Below, one piece after another: positions 1 to 8,092 of a stretch of DNA of 30,261 nt. The stretch covers positions 1-30,261 of the forward strand of contig JBCCGE010000037.1 in NCBI GenBank assembly GCA_039029455.1, written 5' to 3'. The notes under the pieces were generated by a model. That model saw only the letters and a program-made list of their open reading frames with translations, was not told the DNA's origin and did no database searches. Origin of the DNA: JBCCGE01 sp039029455. GTDB taxonomy: Bacteria; Pseudomonadota; Gammaproteobacteria; Arenicellales; Poriferihabitantaceae. Within the stretch, counting starts at the first letter, position 1. Each line of letters begins with the position of its first letter. A program made the translations under genes and the position numbers.

Positions 1-5
1 ACAGC

Positions 6-491
6 CTAGTATCCCGCAGTCAGGCCGCCAGGCCTTCTTGGGTCTGACGCCCCGAATAAAAAACCATCTTTTTTAATTATACTCTCTGCAACCCCGATTG
101 TGCGGCCGAGCACTTCCTGGCTTGACCAGCCAAAGCACGGACCGGTTCCGAACAGAGAGGCTACCGGAGATTTCGAATACCAGTACGCCGGAACGTAGTG
201 AGCAGCGTCGAGTACACCACGATGGACCGCATCCTGCATCTGACTGGTTTTCACGACCGAGTTAACCGGGAGCAGTTCGATTTGAAGCGCATCGCCGGCC
301 ATCGCATTGACCCGATCTACATATGATTTTGCGTTTTCGAGGAAAATACCGCCGCCCCAGGCAGCCTGCATTTTCAGGGTAGTGGGGGCAGCCTTAACTA
401 TGGCGGGTGCCGCCAGTGTTCCCGCAGTCACAGCGGTTGCTGTTGCCGCAGACCGTTTGAGAAACTTGCGACGAGTGGTGGATTCTTTCAT
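6..491 (-). pseudogene. TRAP transporter solute-binding protein (DctP type), Tat-exported, truncated
   Basis: This is the N-terminal part of a periplasmic TRAP substrate-binding protein, which would capture a small organic anion or amino-acid-like solute for the membrane permease. The chosen ATG (491) has GGAG about 8 nt upstream and begins a twin-arginine signal (TRRKFLK, then an Ala-rich stretch ending near APAIVKA). Mature sequence continues with family-like text (LQDAV-like helix, YYW, GPCFGWSSQEVLG). The reading frame then stops at a TAG at 6-8 after about 161 residues, whereas this family is normally about 350 residues. The last ~35 residues look poorly conserved, and neither other frame restores an obvious match in the few bases left. 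It lies downstream of the oxidoreductase operon on the same strand after a 323-bp gap. It may be a decayed gene, a frameshift or an assembly error; the adjacent window would decide. No DctQ/DctM gene is visible. Confidence 0.6.
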
Positions 492-814
492 TGACAATCT
501 CCAGAGAATTATTTGTGGTTTAAAGTTTGCGATTCGCAACAATATCTAGATTAAAGCGCAGTGGAACCTGAAGAGCTAGTGTGAACCTGTTCTTTTTTCG
601 GATTTACATCCCGGGATTTCCTGGTTTGACACGTCATCCGGGCACCAGATCCGTCCGCAAATAGTCGCATGCAATGGGTACAACTTATCTTTATGTGATT
701 ATGTGCGGCCGACTGGCGGCTCGCTGGCGTGTCGGCAACACCACGCAGGTGCGATAGATTCCGACTACAGCAGTGAAACCAATGTGAAATGTTGAGTCTC
801 CGGACTCGAACAAT
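492..814. other. 323-bp intergenic gap, no gene seen
   Basis: This stretch separates the FAD oxidoreductase from the TRAP binding protein. I see no coding sequence with a credible start and family match on either strand. It contains one possible stem (GCCGAC at 708-713 pairing with GTCGGC at 731-736, 17-nt loop) that could lie in the mRNA downstream of the oxidoreductase, but no clear U-tract. The gap is large enough to hold a separate promoter for the binding protein, though I cannot identify a convincing one. Confidence 0.5.
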
Positions 815-2149
815 CTACTCCCGACCGGCTCTTGCTTCCTTCCAGCGCAGTTTTGTATTTGCGCCCAGCCAGGTGATCCACTTGGGTGGTAACCTGCTGG
901 GTGCTGGCATAGCGGTCATCGTCTCGGTAATATCAGATGAGTGGCCCAGCAGAAGTTCAGCTGCGGAGATTCCAGATAAAGTCCCTTTTGCGACTCCTAA
1001 CCCGTTTTGACAGGCTGCTGAAAACACACCCTCTTCGACTTCGCCATGTGCCGGCACGGAGTTCAGACTCAAACACAGATGCCCGCCCCAGCGATACTCC
1101 ATCTTCACACCCTTTAACATGGGAAAACGCTGGGCGAACTTCACATCGTGCATGACCCCCGCATTCTGTACAGCCTGATCGCTGGCCGTCATATCGGGAT
1201 TACAGGTAAATCGACTTCGAATAATGATTCGGTTTCCACCCTCGCCGTCGATCCGCCGCACTGTTGTGCCCATCGGATCTGCAGGAGTCACGCCCCAGCT
1301 GGGTCGACCACCCAGAACTTCGTCGGCCAGCGGCTCCGTCATCGACGCATAGGTAAAAACATGAAGCAGTCGTTTGCGGAAAAATCCAAACGATTCAACA
1401 TGACCGTTAACCGCAAGTATGATTTTTTCACAAACCACCATTCCTTCCGAGGTCTCCAGTTTCCATTTGCCTTGATGTCGGCTCATAGTGACAACCGGCG
1501 ACTGTTCATAAATAGCAGCGGTCTGTGCAACACTGGCTGCAATTGCTCGAATATAGGCGGCGGGCTGCAGCAACGCAGTTCCGGGGGTATAGAGACCGGA
1601 GATATAATGTGAGATACCGGAAATCTCAGACATTTGCCGAGCGTCCAGCATCTCGAACGGCTCTCCCATTTTCAACAAATGCGCACTGTACTCGCGATTG
1701 TGCTGGTCTCCCTCTGGTGTTGCGGCCGCATTGATCTTTCCACTCCGGTCAAAAACCGTCGACGACAATTCCAGCTCATCCGACAGAGTCTGCGCAAACC
1801 CGATGGCCTTTCGATTCAGTTCCGTTTCCGCCTTATCTTTACTCATCCCGGTGCCCGCATAGGAATCCGAGGAAAGGTCGTGTGGCAGGTCGATCATGAA
1901 ACCCGAATTCCTCCCCGCCGGACCCTCTGCAATTCTGCAGGCCTCCAGAACGACCAGATTCAGATCGGATTGCAGCTGATGCAACCTGCGTGCAGCGCTC
2001 AGACCCGCAAATCCGGCACCAATGATGGCAACGTCCGCATAGACGGTTTCCCGCAGGATAGTAGGTGGAGCCTGTGGCGCCAAAATGGCGTTCCACGCAG
2101 CCGTGCCCGGGTGTACAGGAAGGCGCCGGGCCTTGAAACGGTTTGTCAT
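815..2149 (-). CDS. FAD-dependent amine/amino-acid oxidoreductase (PuuB/DadA-like)
   Basis: This is a flavoprotein of the DAO superfamily (444 residues from this start) that probably oxidises an amine or amino-acid substrate, giving an imine or aldehyde for the neighbouring dehydrogenase. The Rossmann dinucleotide motif GAGFAG lies at residues 44-49, followed by an acidic strand end (VVLEA) and the AGRNSG segment typical of gamma-glutamylputrescine oxidase-like proteins. A C-terminal FAD-contact segment (ACQNGLGVAKGT) is also present. I chose the internal ATG at 2149 because it forms an ATGA overlap with the stop of the upstream aldehyde dehydrogenase, implying translational coupling. An in-frame start at 2188 would add 13 basic residues and a longer overlap. 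The substrate cannot be read from the sequence. PuuB-like assignment rests on motif resemblance and on the PuuC-like neighbour. Confidence 0.85.
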   Translation of the reverse strand: MTNRFKARRLPVHPGTAAWNAILAPQAPPTILRETVYADVAIIGAGFAGLSAARRLHQLQSDLNLVVLEACRIAEGPAGRNSGFMIDLPHDLSSDSYAGTGMSKDKAETELNRKAIGFAQTLSDELELSSTVFDRSGKINAAATPEGDQHNREYSAHLLKMGEPFEMLDARQMSEISGISHYISGLYTPGTALLQPAAYIRAIAASVAQTAAIYEQSPVVTMSRHQGKWKLETSEGMVVCEKIILAVNGHVESFGFFRKRLLHVFTYASMTEPLADEVLGGRPSWGVTPADPMGTTVRRIDGEGGNRIIIRSRFTCNPDMTASDQAVQNAGVMHDVKFAQRFPMLKGVKMEYRWGGHLCLSLNSVPAHGEVEEGVFSAACQNGLGVAKGTLSGISAAELLLGHSSDITETMTAMPAPSRLPPKWITWLGANTKLRWKEARAGRE

Positions 2150-3660
2150 TCCACGCAGTCTTCCGCGTGATCGCTCAGATCGAGCCAAATCGTTTTCAGC
2201 TGGGTGTACTGATCGTGCGCATGGACGGAATTATCTCGTCCACCAAAACCGGATTGTTTGTAACCGCCAAACGGTGTGGTGATGTCTCCCTCACCGTAGC
2301 AGTTGACCGTTACTGTGCCTGCGCGAAGCATACGTGCACCGCGGATTGCACGTTTCGCATTGGAAGTAAACAAAGAGGCGGCAAGGCCATATGGTGTGTC
2401 ATTAGCGATCATAATGGCCTCGTCAAACGACTTTACAGGGATCGCTGCAAGCACAGGCCCAAAGATCTCCTCTTTGACCAACGGATTTTCTTGTTGAGCC
2501 ACTTCTACAATCGTTGGCTCAACGATCAGGTTGTCCAGCTGACCACCGCCCATGAGAATCTGATTGCCATTGGACCCGGCCTGATCGAGGTAACTGCACA
2601 CTTTGTCGAAGTGAGTTTTTGACACCAGAGCGCCGATTCGATTTTCCGGATCAAGCGGATCACCGACGGGCCATTCACGGGCATGTGCCAGCACCTTCTC
2701 CATCAACTCATCTTTGATCGACTCATGCACGATCAGTCTCGAGGCGGCAGAACAATTCTCTCCCATATTCCAGAATGCGCCGTTCACCACATGAGCCGCC
2801 ACCTGATCCAGATCTTCCGCGTCATCCATCACCACACAGGGGTTCTTGCCACCCATCTCCAACACCACTTCCTTGAGGTTACTCTCCGCAGAATAATTCA
2901 GAAATCGACGCCCTGTTTCAGTCGAGCCTGTGAACGAAACCATATCGATATCGGAGTGCCGCCCCAGGGGCTCACCGGCATCCGCCCCAAGCCCGGTAAC
3001 AATATTCAATACACCCGGTGGAATACCGGCCTCCATAGCCAGCTCCGCCATACGGAGCGCAGTTGCGGGCGTTTCCTCCGCGGGCTTGACCACAACCGAA
3101 CATCCTGCAGCCAGTGCCGGTCCGATTTTCCAGGCCAGCATCAGCAACGGAAAATTCCACGGTAGCACCAGACCCACCACTCCGATCGGCTCCCGCACGA
3201 CCATCGCCAGATGATCGTCGGACGATGGAGCGACCTGATCGTAAATTTTGTCGATCGCCTCAGCGTGCCATTTTATGCAGTGAATGGATTCCGGCACGTC
3301 AACCAACTCACAATCGTAGATGGTCTTTCCGCTGTCAATACTCTCCATGACCGCAAGTTCGCGCGCATTCCGTGTCATCAGCTTGCACAACCTGATCAGA
3401 ACATCTTTACGTTCAGACGGATGCCGTCGTGACCACTCACCGCGCTCAAATGATTCACGTGCCTTTTCAACCGCATAATCAATATCTTTGGCACCGCAGG
3501 CGGCAATATCACCGAGCTTTTCCCCGGTTGCCGGATTTAGGGATTCAAATGTAGCGCCATCGGCGGCCGGTCGGAAACTGCCATTCACAAACGCATTGAC
3601 GGGTATATTGATGCTGGCCGCCAGTGCCTTGTATTCTTCTTTGGTCAGTAGATCACTCAT
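2146..3660 (-). CDS. NAD(P)-dependent aldehyde dehydrogenase (PuuC-like)
   Basis: This is a full-length ALDH (504 residues) oxidising an aldehyde to a carboxylate in the cytoplasm. The visible family landmarks are PWNF (Asn169), cofactor Lys192 in VVKPAEETP, FTGSTETG near 243-250, the general base Glu268 in LEMGGKNP and the nucleophile Cys303 in GENCSAASR. The C-terminal part (GGYKQSGFGGRDNS, then LKTIWLDL) resembles gamma-glutamyl-gamma-aminobutyraldehyde dehydrogenases such as PuuC. The ATG at 3660 follows a good ribosome-binding site (AGAGGGG). The gene starts 5 bp after the DapA-family gene and overlaps the oxidoreductase gene by 4 bp (ATGA), so the three are clearly one operon. An amine-to-aldehyde-to-acid path with the flavoenzyme is the natural inference; the precise aldehyde is unknown. 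Confidence 0.93.
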   Translation of the reverse strand: MSDLLTKEEYKALAASINIPVNAFVNGSFRPAADGATFESLNPATGEKLGDIAACGAKDIDYAVEKARESFERGEWSRRHPSERKDVLIRLCKLMTRNARELAVMESIDSGKTIYDCELVDVPESIHCIKWHAEAIDKIYDQVAPSSDDHLAMVVREPIGVVGLVLPWNFPLLMLAWKIGPALAAGCSVVVKPAEETPATALRMAELAMEAGIPPGVLNIVTGLGADAGEPLGRHSDIDMVSFTGSTETGRRFLNYSAESNLKEVVLEMGGKNPCVVMDDAEDLDQVAAHVVNGAFWNMGENCSAASRLIVHESIKDELMEKVLAHAREWPVGDPLDPENRIGALVSKTHFDKVCSYLDQAGSNGNQILMGGGQLDNLIVEPTIVEVAQQENPLVKEEIFGPVLAAIPVKSFDEAIMIANDTPYGLAASLFTSNAKRAIRGARMLRAGTVTVNCYGEGDITTPFGGYKQSGFGGRDNSVHAHDQYTQLKTIWLDLSDHAEDCVE

Positions 3661-3665
3661 GATAT

Positions 3666-4571
3666 TTACCCCTCTGCCTGGATTTTTTCGATTGTCGTTT
3701 TCAACACACGCACAACCTGTTCCAGTGCGCGCTTATCATCCTTGTTCAGTGGCCTCAATGGCGGACGAGGAGGACCTGCGTAACGACCGCTGATATCCAC
3801 ACCGTATTTGATCGTCTGGATAAATTTTCCGCCCTGTTCCAGCACGTGCATCAACGGCATTAGCGCGGACATTATTTTTCGCCCCTTTTCAAAATTATTG
3901 TTCTCAACGCAGGCGCGATAGAGCGCAATGTGTTCCTCCGGCAGAAAGTTAGAGCCGCCACATACCCAGCTCTTCGCACCCCAGGCAAAAAACTCAAGCG
4001 CCTGATCGTCCATGCCACACGACAGCTGGATGTGGGGGTAGTCTCTTGCCAGCAGATGCACCCGGTTTATATCGCCCGAGCTTTCCTTGATTGCGCAAAA
4101 GTTTTTTGAGCGGCCGACACGATCGAGAAACTCCTCGCCCATATTGACGCCCATGCGACCGGGGTAGTTGTACAACATGACCGGCAAATCCGAGACACGA
4201 TCGATTGCCAGTGCATTTAGTGCGTTCTCCCTCTCTGTAGGCACGGAGTAAGGCGGTGTCGAGATCAGCAGGGCATCCGCACCCATTTTTCCGGCCGCTG
4301 CTGCCACTTCAACGGAATCCGGAAGTCGGATCGCGCCAGTTCCAACGATCAATGGCACCCGTTCTGCGATCGCATCCTGGGCTACCTGCGCCATCCGAAT
4401 CCGCTCCTCGATCGACTGTGCGTAGTATTCGCCGGTTGAACCGCCAACAATAATGCCGTTCACCCCAGCGTTGATCAAATAATCAATCTGTGCGGAAAAC
4501 GACGATTCATCCAGGCCACCCTGCTCATCGTGGGGCGTAATAACGGGGGTATAAATGCCTCGAAATTCCAT
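3666..4571 (-). CDS. Dihydrodipicolinate synthase family aldolase/lyase
   Basis: This is a 301-residue class I aldolase of the DapA/NanA superfamily. These enzymes form a Schiff base with a 2-keto acid and catalyse aldol, dehydration or decarboxylation steps. The substrate-binding GGSTGE lies at residues 43-48, the catalytic Tyr134 in LYNYPG and the Schiff-base Lys162 in FCAIKESSGD. It is the first enzyme gene of the operon and sits immediately behind a perfect palindromic operator. It lies with an amine oxidoreductase, an aldehyde dehydrogenase and a TRAP binding protein, and there is no lysine-pathway gene nearby. It is therefore almost certainly a catabolic paralogue rather than biosynthetic DapA. 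In hydroxyproline and sugar-acid pathways similar genes encode keto-acid dehydratase/deaminases, but nothing here fixes the substrate. The ATG has only a weak GAG upstream. Confidence 0.88.
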   Translation of the reverse strand: MEFRGIYTPVITPHDEQGGLDESSFSAQIDYLINAGVNGIIVGGSTGEYYAQSIEERIRMAQVAQDAIAERVPLIVGTGAIRLPDSVEVAAAAGKMGADALLISTPPYSVPTERENALNALAIDRVSDLPVMLYNYPGRMGVNMGEEFLDRVGRSKNFCAIKESSGDINRVHLLARDYPHIQLSCGMDDQALEFFAWGAKSWVCGGSNFLPEEHIALYRACVENNNFEKGRKIMSALMPLMHVLEQGGKFIQTIKYGVDISGRYAGPPRPPLRPLNKDDKRALEQVVRVLKTTIEKIQAEG

Positions 4572-4579
4572 GATTTCTC

Positions 4580-4602
4580 AAAGTATACAAATTGTATACT
4601 TT
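4580..4602. promoter_or_regulatory. Perfect 23-bp palindromic operator, probable GntR/FCD site
   Basis: AAAGTATACAA, one central A, then TTGTATACTTT: 11-bp arms that are exact inverted repeats, each holding a GTATAC core. It lies 9 bp upstream of the start codon of the DapA-family gene and downstream of the gntR-type gene. GTATAC-centred palindromes are typical for FCD-subfamily GntR repressors, so autologous control by the adjacent regulator is the likely reading. Binding here would cover the -10/start region. Confidence 0.8.
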
Positions 4603-4626
4603 AGGTGATTCGCCTTTGTGAATCAA
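4598..4626 (-). promoter_or_regulatory. Candidate sigma-70 promoter for the amine catabolic operon
   Basis: On the minus strand TTGATT (4626-4621) and TAAAGT (4603-4598) are separated by 17 bp, each matching 4 of 6 consensus positions. The -10 element overlaps the edge of the palindromic operator, which would suit direct repression. This is a weak-consensus prediction supported mainly by position. Confidence 0.4.
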
Positions 4627-4716
4627 CTAGTACTTCAACCAGATTCCTTGCTTGCCGGCGAATTTCCGGGTCAATGCAAAAGCGAGATATTGCCTTTCAC
4701 AGAGCCCCGCTGAAGT

Positions 4717-5403
4717 CTAAGTTCCGAGAGGGATATCGAGACTTGAGGGCATAATGAACGCCTCGATTTGTTGGCGCGACAGCTGCCAGTGCTCAATGGC
4801 CAGAGATGCCGACTTCTCCTCGTCCTGATGTCGAAACGCCTCGATCATTAAGTCATGGTGTTCAACCGCTCGCTCGACTGCCCTGCGCATGGTCTCATTT
4901 GTCGGCTTGTAAAAGGTTCGGGATATACGCGCGTGGTCGATCAACAAACGACGGAGGCTAGGCTTGAGAAAAGGATTGTTGGCCATGTCTCCGATGATGC
5001 TGTGAAATTCATCGTTGTAGAACACCTTGTCTTCAAGATTGTCCTCCTCGATAGCCCGGCGGAACCGCTGCTGCACGGACTGCAGTAAGTCCAGCTGGTT
5101 CTCGGTTCGATGCTGCGCAGCCAGTCGCGAGACGGCTGCATAGATCATCGGTGCCACATGAAAAAAATCTCGCAGGGTTTTCTGATCCATCGACGCAACC
5201 TTGGCGCCGCGATTGCTGCGAATCTCGAGATATCCCTCACCCGCCAGTATCCGCAAAACATCGCGCAATGGTGTCCGGGAAATCTCGTATTCCCGGCTGA
5301 GTGCAACCTCATCCAGATCCGAGCCCGGCTGCAGGTCAAGTGTCAGAATCCTTTTTTTGAGATCTTCGTAGAAGTTGGTTTTTTTATTTCGGGACGAGGC
5401 CAT
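4717..5403 (-). CDS. GntR-family transcriptional regulator, FCD domain
   Basis: This is a 228-residue regulator. An N-terminal winged helix (about residues 10-75: LKKRIL..L.PGS.L.E..L, SRTPLRDVLRILAGEGYLEI) is followed by an all-helical FCD effector domain. The putative metal ligands of FCD proteins are visible: Asp and His in YNDEFHSIIG, His in the EHHDLMIEAF helix and His in LAIEHWQ. These domains usually bind a carboxylate effector through a metal. It lies upstream of and in the same direction as the catabolic operon, with a 145-bp gap containing a candidate promoter and a perfect GTATAC palindrome. A substrate-responsive repressor of the operon is the straightforward inference. The ATG at 5403 lacks a strong Shine-Dalgarno sequence. 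Confidence 0.9.
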   Translation of the reverse strand: MASSRNKKTNFYEDLKKRILTLDLQPGSDLDEVALSREYEISRTPLRDVLRILAGEGYLEIRSNRGAKVASMDQKTLRDFFHVAPMIYAAVSRLAAQHRTENQLDLLQSVQQRFRRAIEEDNLEDKVFYNDEFHSIIGDMANNPFLKPSLRRLLIDHARISRTFYKPTNETMRRAVERAVEHHDLMIEAFRHQDEEKSASLAIEHWQLSRQQIEAFIMPSSLDIPLGT

Positions 5404-5482
5404 GGAACTGAGCGCAAATTTCAGTCGCTACAATACTCTATCCCACTACTGACAGGAATACCCGGGACAGATTGATTTAAGA

Positions 5483-5971
5483 TCAGCGTCCTTTGATCAG
5501 ACCCAGCAGGCAAGCAAGAACGAATAAAACACTAAGTGCGGTCAATGCTTCGGCCATCGATATCTGAAAAAGCAGATACGGCGTGTAACCACAGGGTTCA
5601 TGGATATGGAACAACCATGGAAACCACTTTTCCAACGCCAGCCACGACGGCAAACCGGACTCCATGCTGCACTCACCGAGATTCCAGCCTCGCTCAGTCG
5701 CCAGAAGCTGATATGAGCGCTCCAGCATCCATATCCAGACCGCCATCGTCAGTATCAGGAAAACTCTCGAAATGCTCCGGTTGCCCGCGCACAGCCACCC
5801 GAGTATGCCAAGGATAATCAGTAACGCCAGCAGCATTCGAACGTGAATACACAGCACGCAGGGCAGATAGTCGAGCTGATACTGGTAGTACAGCGCAACG
5901 ACTTCCAGAAACAGACAGAAGATGACCAAAAAAGCCCAAAACGGCCGGGATTGAGACAAATTGCGAAACAT
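5483..5971 (-). CDS. dsbB: Disulfide bond formation protein B (DsbB)
   Basis: This is a quinone-dependent inner-membrane oxidase that reoxidises periplasmic DsbA. The 162-residue protein has the expected four membrane segments. The first redox pair is in the PCVLC motif just after the first membrane segment. The second cysteine pair lies in the large periplasmic loop (GECSMES and EPCGY, about 27 residues apart). The length is normal for DsbB. It is divergent from a secreted CxxCH protein, whose two additional cysteines could use the Dsb system, but no dsbA is present in the window. The ATG at 5971 is the only sensible start, with a weak ribosome-binding site. Confidence 0.93.
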   Translation of the reverse strand: MFRNLSQSRPFWAFLVIFCLFLEVVALYYQYQLDYLPCVLCIHVRMLLALLIILGILGWLCAGNRSISRVFLILTMAVWIWMLERSYQLLATERGWNLGECSMESGLPSWLALEKWFPWLFHIHEPCGYTPYLLFQISMAEALTALSVLFVLACLLGLIKGR

Positions 5972-5999
5972 GATTGTAGGTATAGGGTCTGATTATGGG

Positions 6000-6029
6000 T
6001 AGTCTACTTAAAGACAGACTAAATTAGTC
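6000..6029. promoter_or_regulatory. Overlapping inverted repeats in the dsbB/heme-protein intergenic region
   Basis: GACTAA-A-TTAGTC (6017-6029) is a perfect 13-bp palindrome. It overlaps a second inverted repeat, TAGTCT (6000-6005) with AGACTA (6016-6021). The site lies just upstream of dsbB in the divergent region. It could be a regulator binding site; no cognate regulator is evident. Confidence 0.35.
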
Positions 6030-6078
6030 ACGGCAATTATCTGAAGGTTCCTCGGTTGCTGCGATCCCGGCCTGATAC

Positions 6079-6103
6079 TATGGCTTCCAGGCTTACAGCC
6101 ATA
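6079..6103. repeat. 7-bp inverted repeat (possible 5' hairpin)
   Basis: TATGGCT (6079-6085) and AGCCATA (6097-6103) are exact inverted repeats around an 11-nt loop, upstream of the secreted CxxCH gene. It could be an RNA hairpin or binding site. Nothing ties it to a known element. Confidence 0.3.
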
Positions 6104-6212
6104 TGGAACCTAAAAGTCAGTGACGAATCCAGGAAAATTTCGTGTGTTATGAACCCATGCAATAGCAATAGCCGAGGTGCATCCAGCTTTCCGCAATAGA
6201 ACACTCAGTTCG

Positions 6213-7922
6213 ATGAACATTTTTAGAGCCCTGACTTTCGCTGTTGTGACCTCATTGCCCGTGAACAGTTTTGGGTCCGGCAGTTCAGGCCAGCTACCTC
6301 CTGACGGCAGTTTGTTCAATCAACTGTTTGGAATCGAGAGCGGGTCTTCATCGGGAGTCAATCTGCCTTATCCGTTTTACAAACTGGTAGAGGAAATAGA
6401 GACGAATTTGGGTCTTTCGATAAATTCTGATCCCAATCGAATGGCAGCCGCACTCTTCCCTGTCAGCCAGTGCGCCCATCGAAACGCCAACCGTCAGGAT
6501 CACTTTCTGTCGCCGAGACTGGTGGTGGGGGTTGTTAATGAAGACCGCTCAGGCAAAAGAGACTCCAGTCTGTTTCTGAAAGATCGATTGTTCATTGGCC
6601 ATGATATCGGTTCTGACCGATTTGAAATCATCAGTTACAACCCGCTTGAGGGCAAATTTGATTTTCAGCAGGTTTCAGGATACTCCGCAGAATCAACGCC
6701 GCAAATTTCCAGCCCTCAGCAGACAAACTGCACGGCCTGTCACCAAAACCACGGCCCGATTTTTCCCCTCAGTCCGTGGTCGACCACCGACAACAATCCT
6801 GATCTGTTCAAACGGATGGCATTGGTTCGCGGAATCCCGGAGGCGGATATACCCCAGTATTCTCCAAATCGAATTTCAGCCCTGGATCAATCCATCGGAG
6901 CCTCTGACTCATTCTCACTGGTGCAGACCTTTTGGCGTCAATCCTGCGGGCACTCCAACCACGAGAAAACCCGTCAGTGCCGCGCTGGTTTGTTTGAGTC
7001 GATTCTGCAAAACCGTCTGGCCCCGTCGTTCCGATCGCAGACTCCCTCAACCTATCTGGCCGACCATTCGCTCGAGCTGATTTCTCGCAATATTGGCGAA
7101 CTCTGGCCCGATGGGATGCTGATTCAGGGTTCGAACATTCCAAATTCCAATCCATTGCGAAACGGCATCAGGCAGCACGTATCTGATGCTGAACGACTGA
7201 AGCAACCGCGAAAAGCTGCTGTGAACTGGCGTCCGGACAATTTATTTCGAATCATCAGCGGCCTTGCCGGATTTATACCTCAAAACCATCTTCGAAATCT
7301 GGATCAGATCATCACTGAAGCTACCGAGTCTGAGCGCGCGGTCAACGTTAAAACATTCGGCCGCTGCGAAATACTCTCACTAACCGCGGAAAAAAAAGAG
7401 CCGATCAGCAGCCTGTTCAGCGGTGAAGTCTCACTGGAGTGCACCTGGCCAGAAACTGATATTGGCAAGGAGATGCGCATATATATGGATTTGGCCATTA
7501 CCGACAGTTCGATTCGACAGTTTCCATATCCGGGACGTATGGTACTTGGCGGTGAAAAATTTCTGGTTGAACTGACCCACAACGGCGGCACGATTGAAAC
7601 GGTAAATCAGACGACCAAATTATCTCTGGATCTGTTTGATAAGAACAACCTGTTCAGAAGTCGTATCAGGGACGGTCAGGCGGTGAAACGACTAGTTATG
7701 CAATGGGAGCAGAATCCTTTTGCCCGTCAAAACCACGACAGCGCGACCCGAATATCCGGACACGGCACGATAACGCTACTGCAGAGTACGAGCGTACTGA
7801 ACAATTCGATTCAGACCGCAGCGGCGGATCCGAAATCAGACTTTTCGAGACAACTCATGCACAGCAGCTTTCTGGGCAAAACACTTGTGGAATCATTGAC
7901 TTTGCAACTTCGGCGCAAATAG
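6213..7922 (+). CDS. Secreted protein with single c-type heme motif, function unknown
   Basis: This protein of about 569 residues has an N-terminal signal peptide (MNIFRALTFAVVTSLPVNSFG) if started at the ATG at 6213. The upstream in-frame ATG at 6177 would bury the signal, so I prefer 6213. One CxxCH heme-attachment motif lies at residues 173-177 in NCTACHQNHGPIFPLSPW, followed by a TTDNNP segment. I recall a family of envelope proteins with a CxxCH-N-GPIF-PW-ETN pattern, but know of no assigned function. A later conserved-looking piece is IPNSNPLRNG, then a mixed C-terminal half. No haem ligand Met can be pointed to with confidence. It is divergent from dsbB and stands alone on its strand. 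It would be exported, matured by the Ccm system and reside in the periplasm or outer membrane. Confidence 0.75.
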   Translation: MNIFRALTFAVVTSLPVNSFGSGSSGQLPPDGSLFNQLFGIESGSSSGVNLPYPFYKLVEEIETNLGLSINSDPNRMAAALFPVSQCAHRNANRQDHFLSPRLVVGVVNEDRSGKRDSSLFLKDRLFIGHDIGSDRFEIISYNPLEGKFDFQQVSGYSAESTPQISSPQQTNCTACHQNHGPIFPLSPWSTTDNNPDLFKRMALVRGIPEADIPQYSPNRISALDQSIGASDSFSLVQTFWRQSCGHSNHEKTRQCRAGLFESILQNRLAPSFRSQTPSTYLADHSLELISRNIGELWPDGMLIQGSNIPNSNPLRNGIRQHVSDAERLKQPRKAAVNWRPDNLFRIISGLAGFIPQNHLRNLDQIITEATESERAVNVKTFGRCEILSLTAEKKEPISSLFSGEVSLECTWPETDIGKEMRIYMDLAITDSSIRQFPYPGRMVLGGEKFLVELTHNGGTIETVNQTTKLSLDLFDKNNLFRSRIRDGQAVKRLVMQWEQNPFARQNHDSATRISGHGTITLLQSTSVLNNSIQTAAADPKSDFSRQLMHSSFLGKTLVESLTLQLRRK

Positions 7923-8056
7923 AACGGTCTCCCCCATATTTCCCCCACAATTAATCCTCAGACAATCCCAATTCCATCTTCAAGATTCACCGCTGACCGA
8001 TTCGTACTATCCCAATTACGCTGAAGACATCAAAAGATGTATTCAATTTAAAAATC

Positions 8057-8075
8057 GCCTGAACAACGATCAGGC
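8057..8075 (+). repeat. Short hairpin in the 5' region of the methyltransferase gene
   Basis: GCCTGA (8057-8062) and TCAGGC (8070-8075) pair around a 7-nt loop, ending a few bases before the ribosome-binding site. There is no U-tract, so it is not a typical terminator. It may influence translation initiation, or be chance. Confidence 0.3.
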
Positions 8076-8092
8076 ACACAGAGGGTAAGAAA

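Noticed and set aside
1148..2170. Plus-strand open frames opposite the FAD oxidoreductase
   Set aside because: They are shadows: the opposite strand encodes a protein with clear FAD motifs, and these translations show no recognisable domain.
3666..4571. Biosynthetic dihydrodipicolinate synthase (dapA)
   Set aside because: The operon context is catabolic (GntR, ALDH, amine oxidoreductase, TRAP) and no lysine-pathway genes are nearby.
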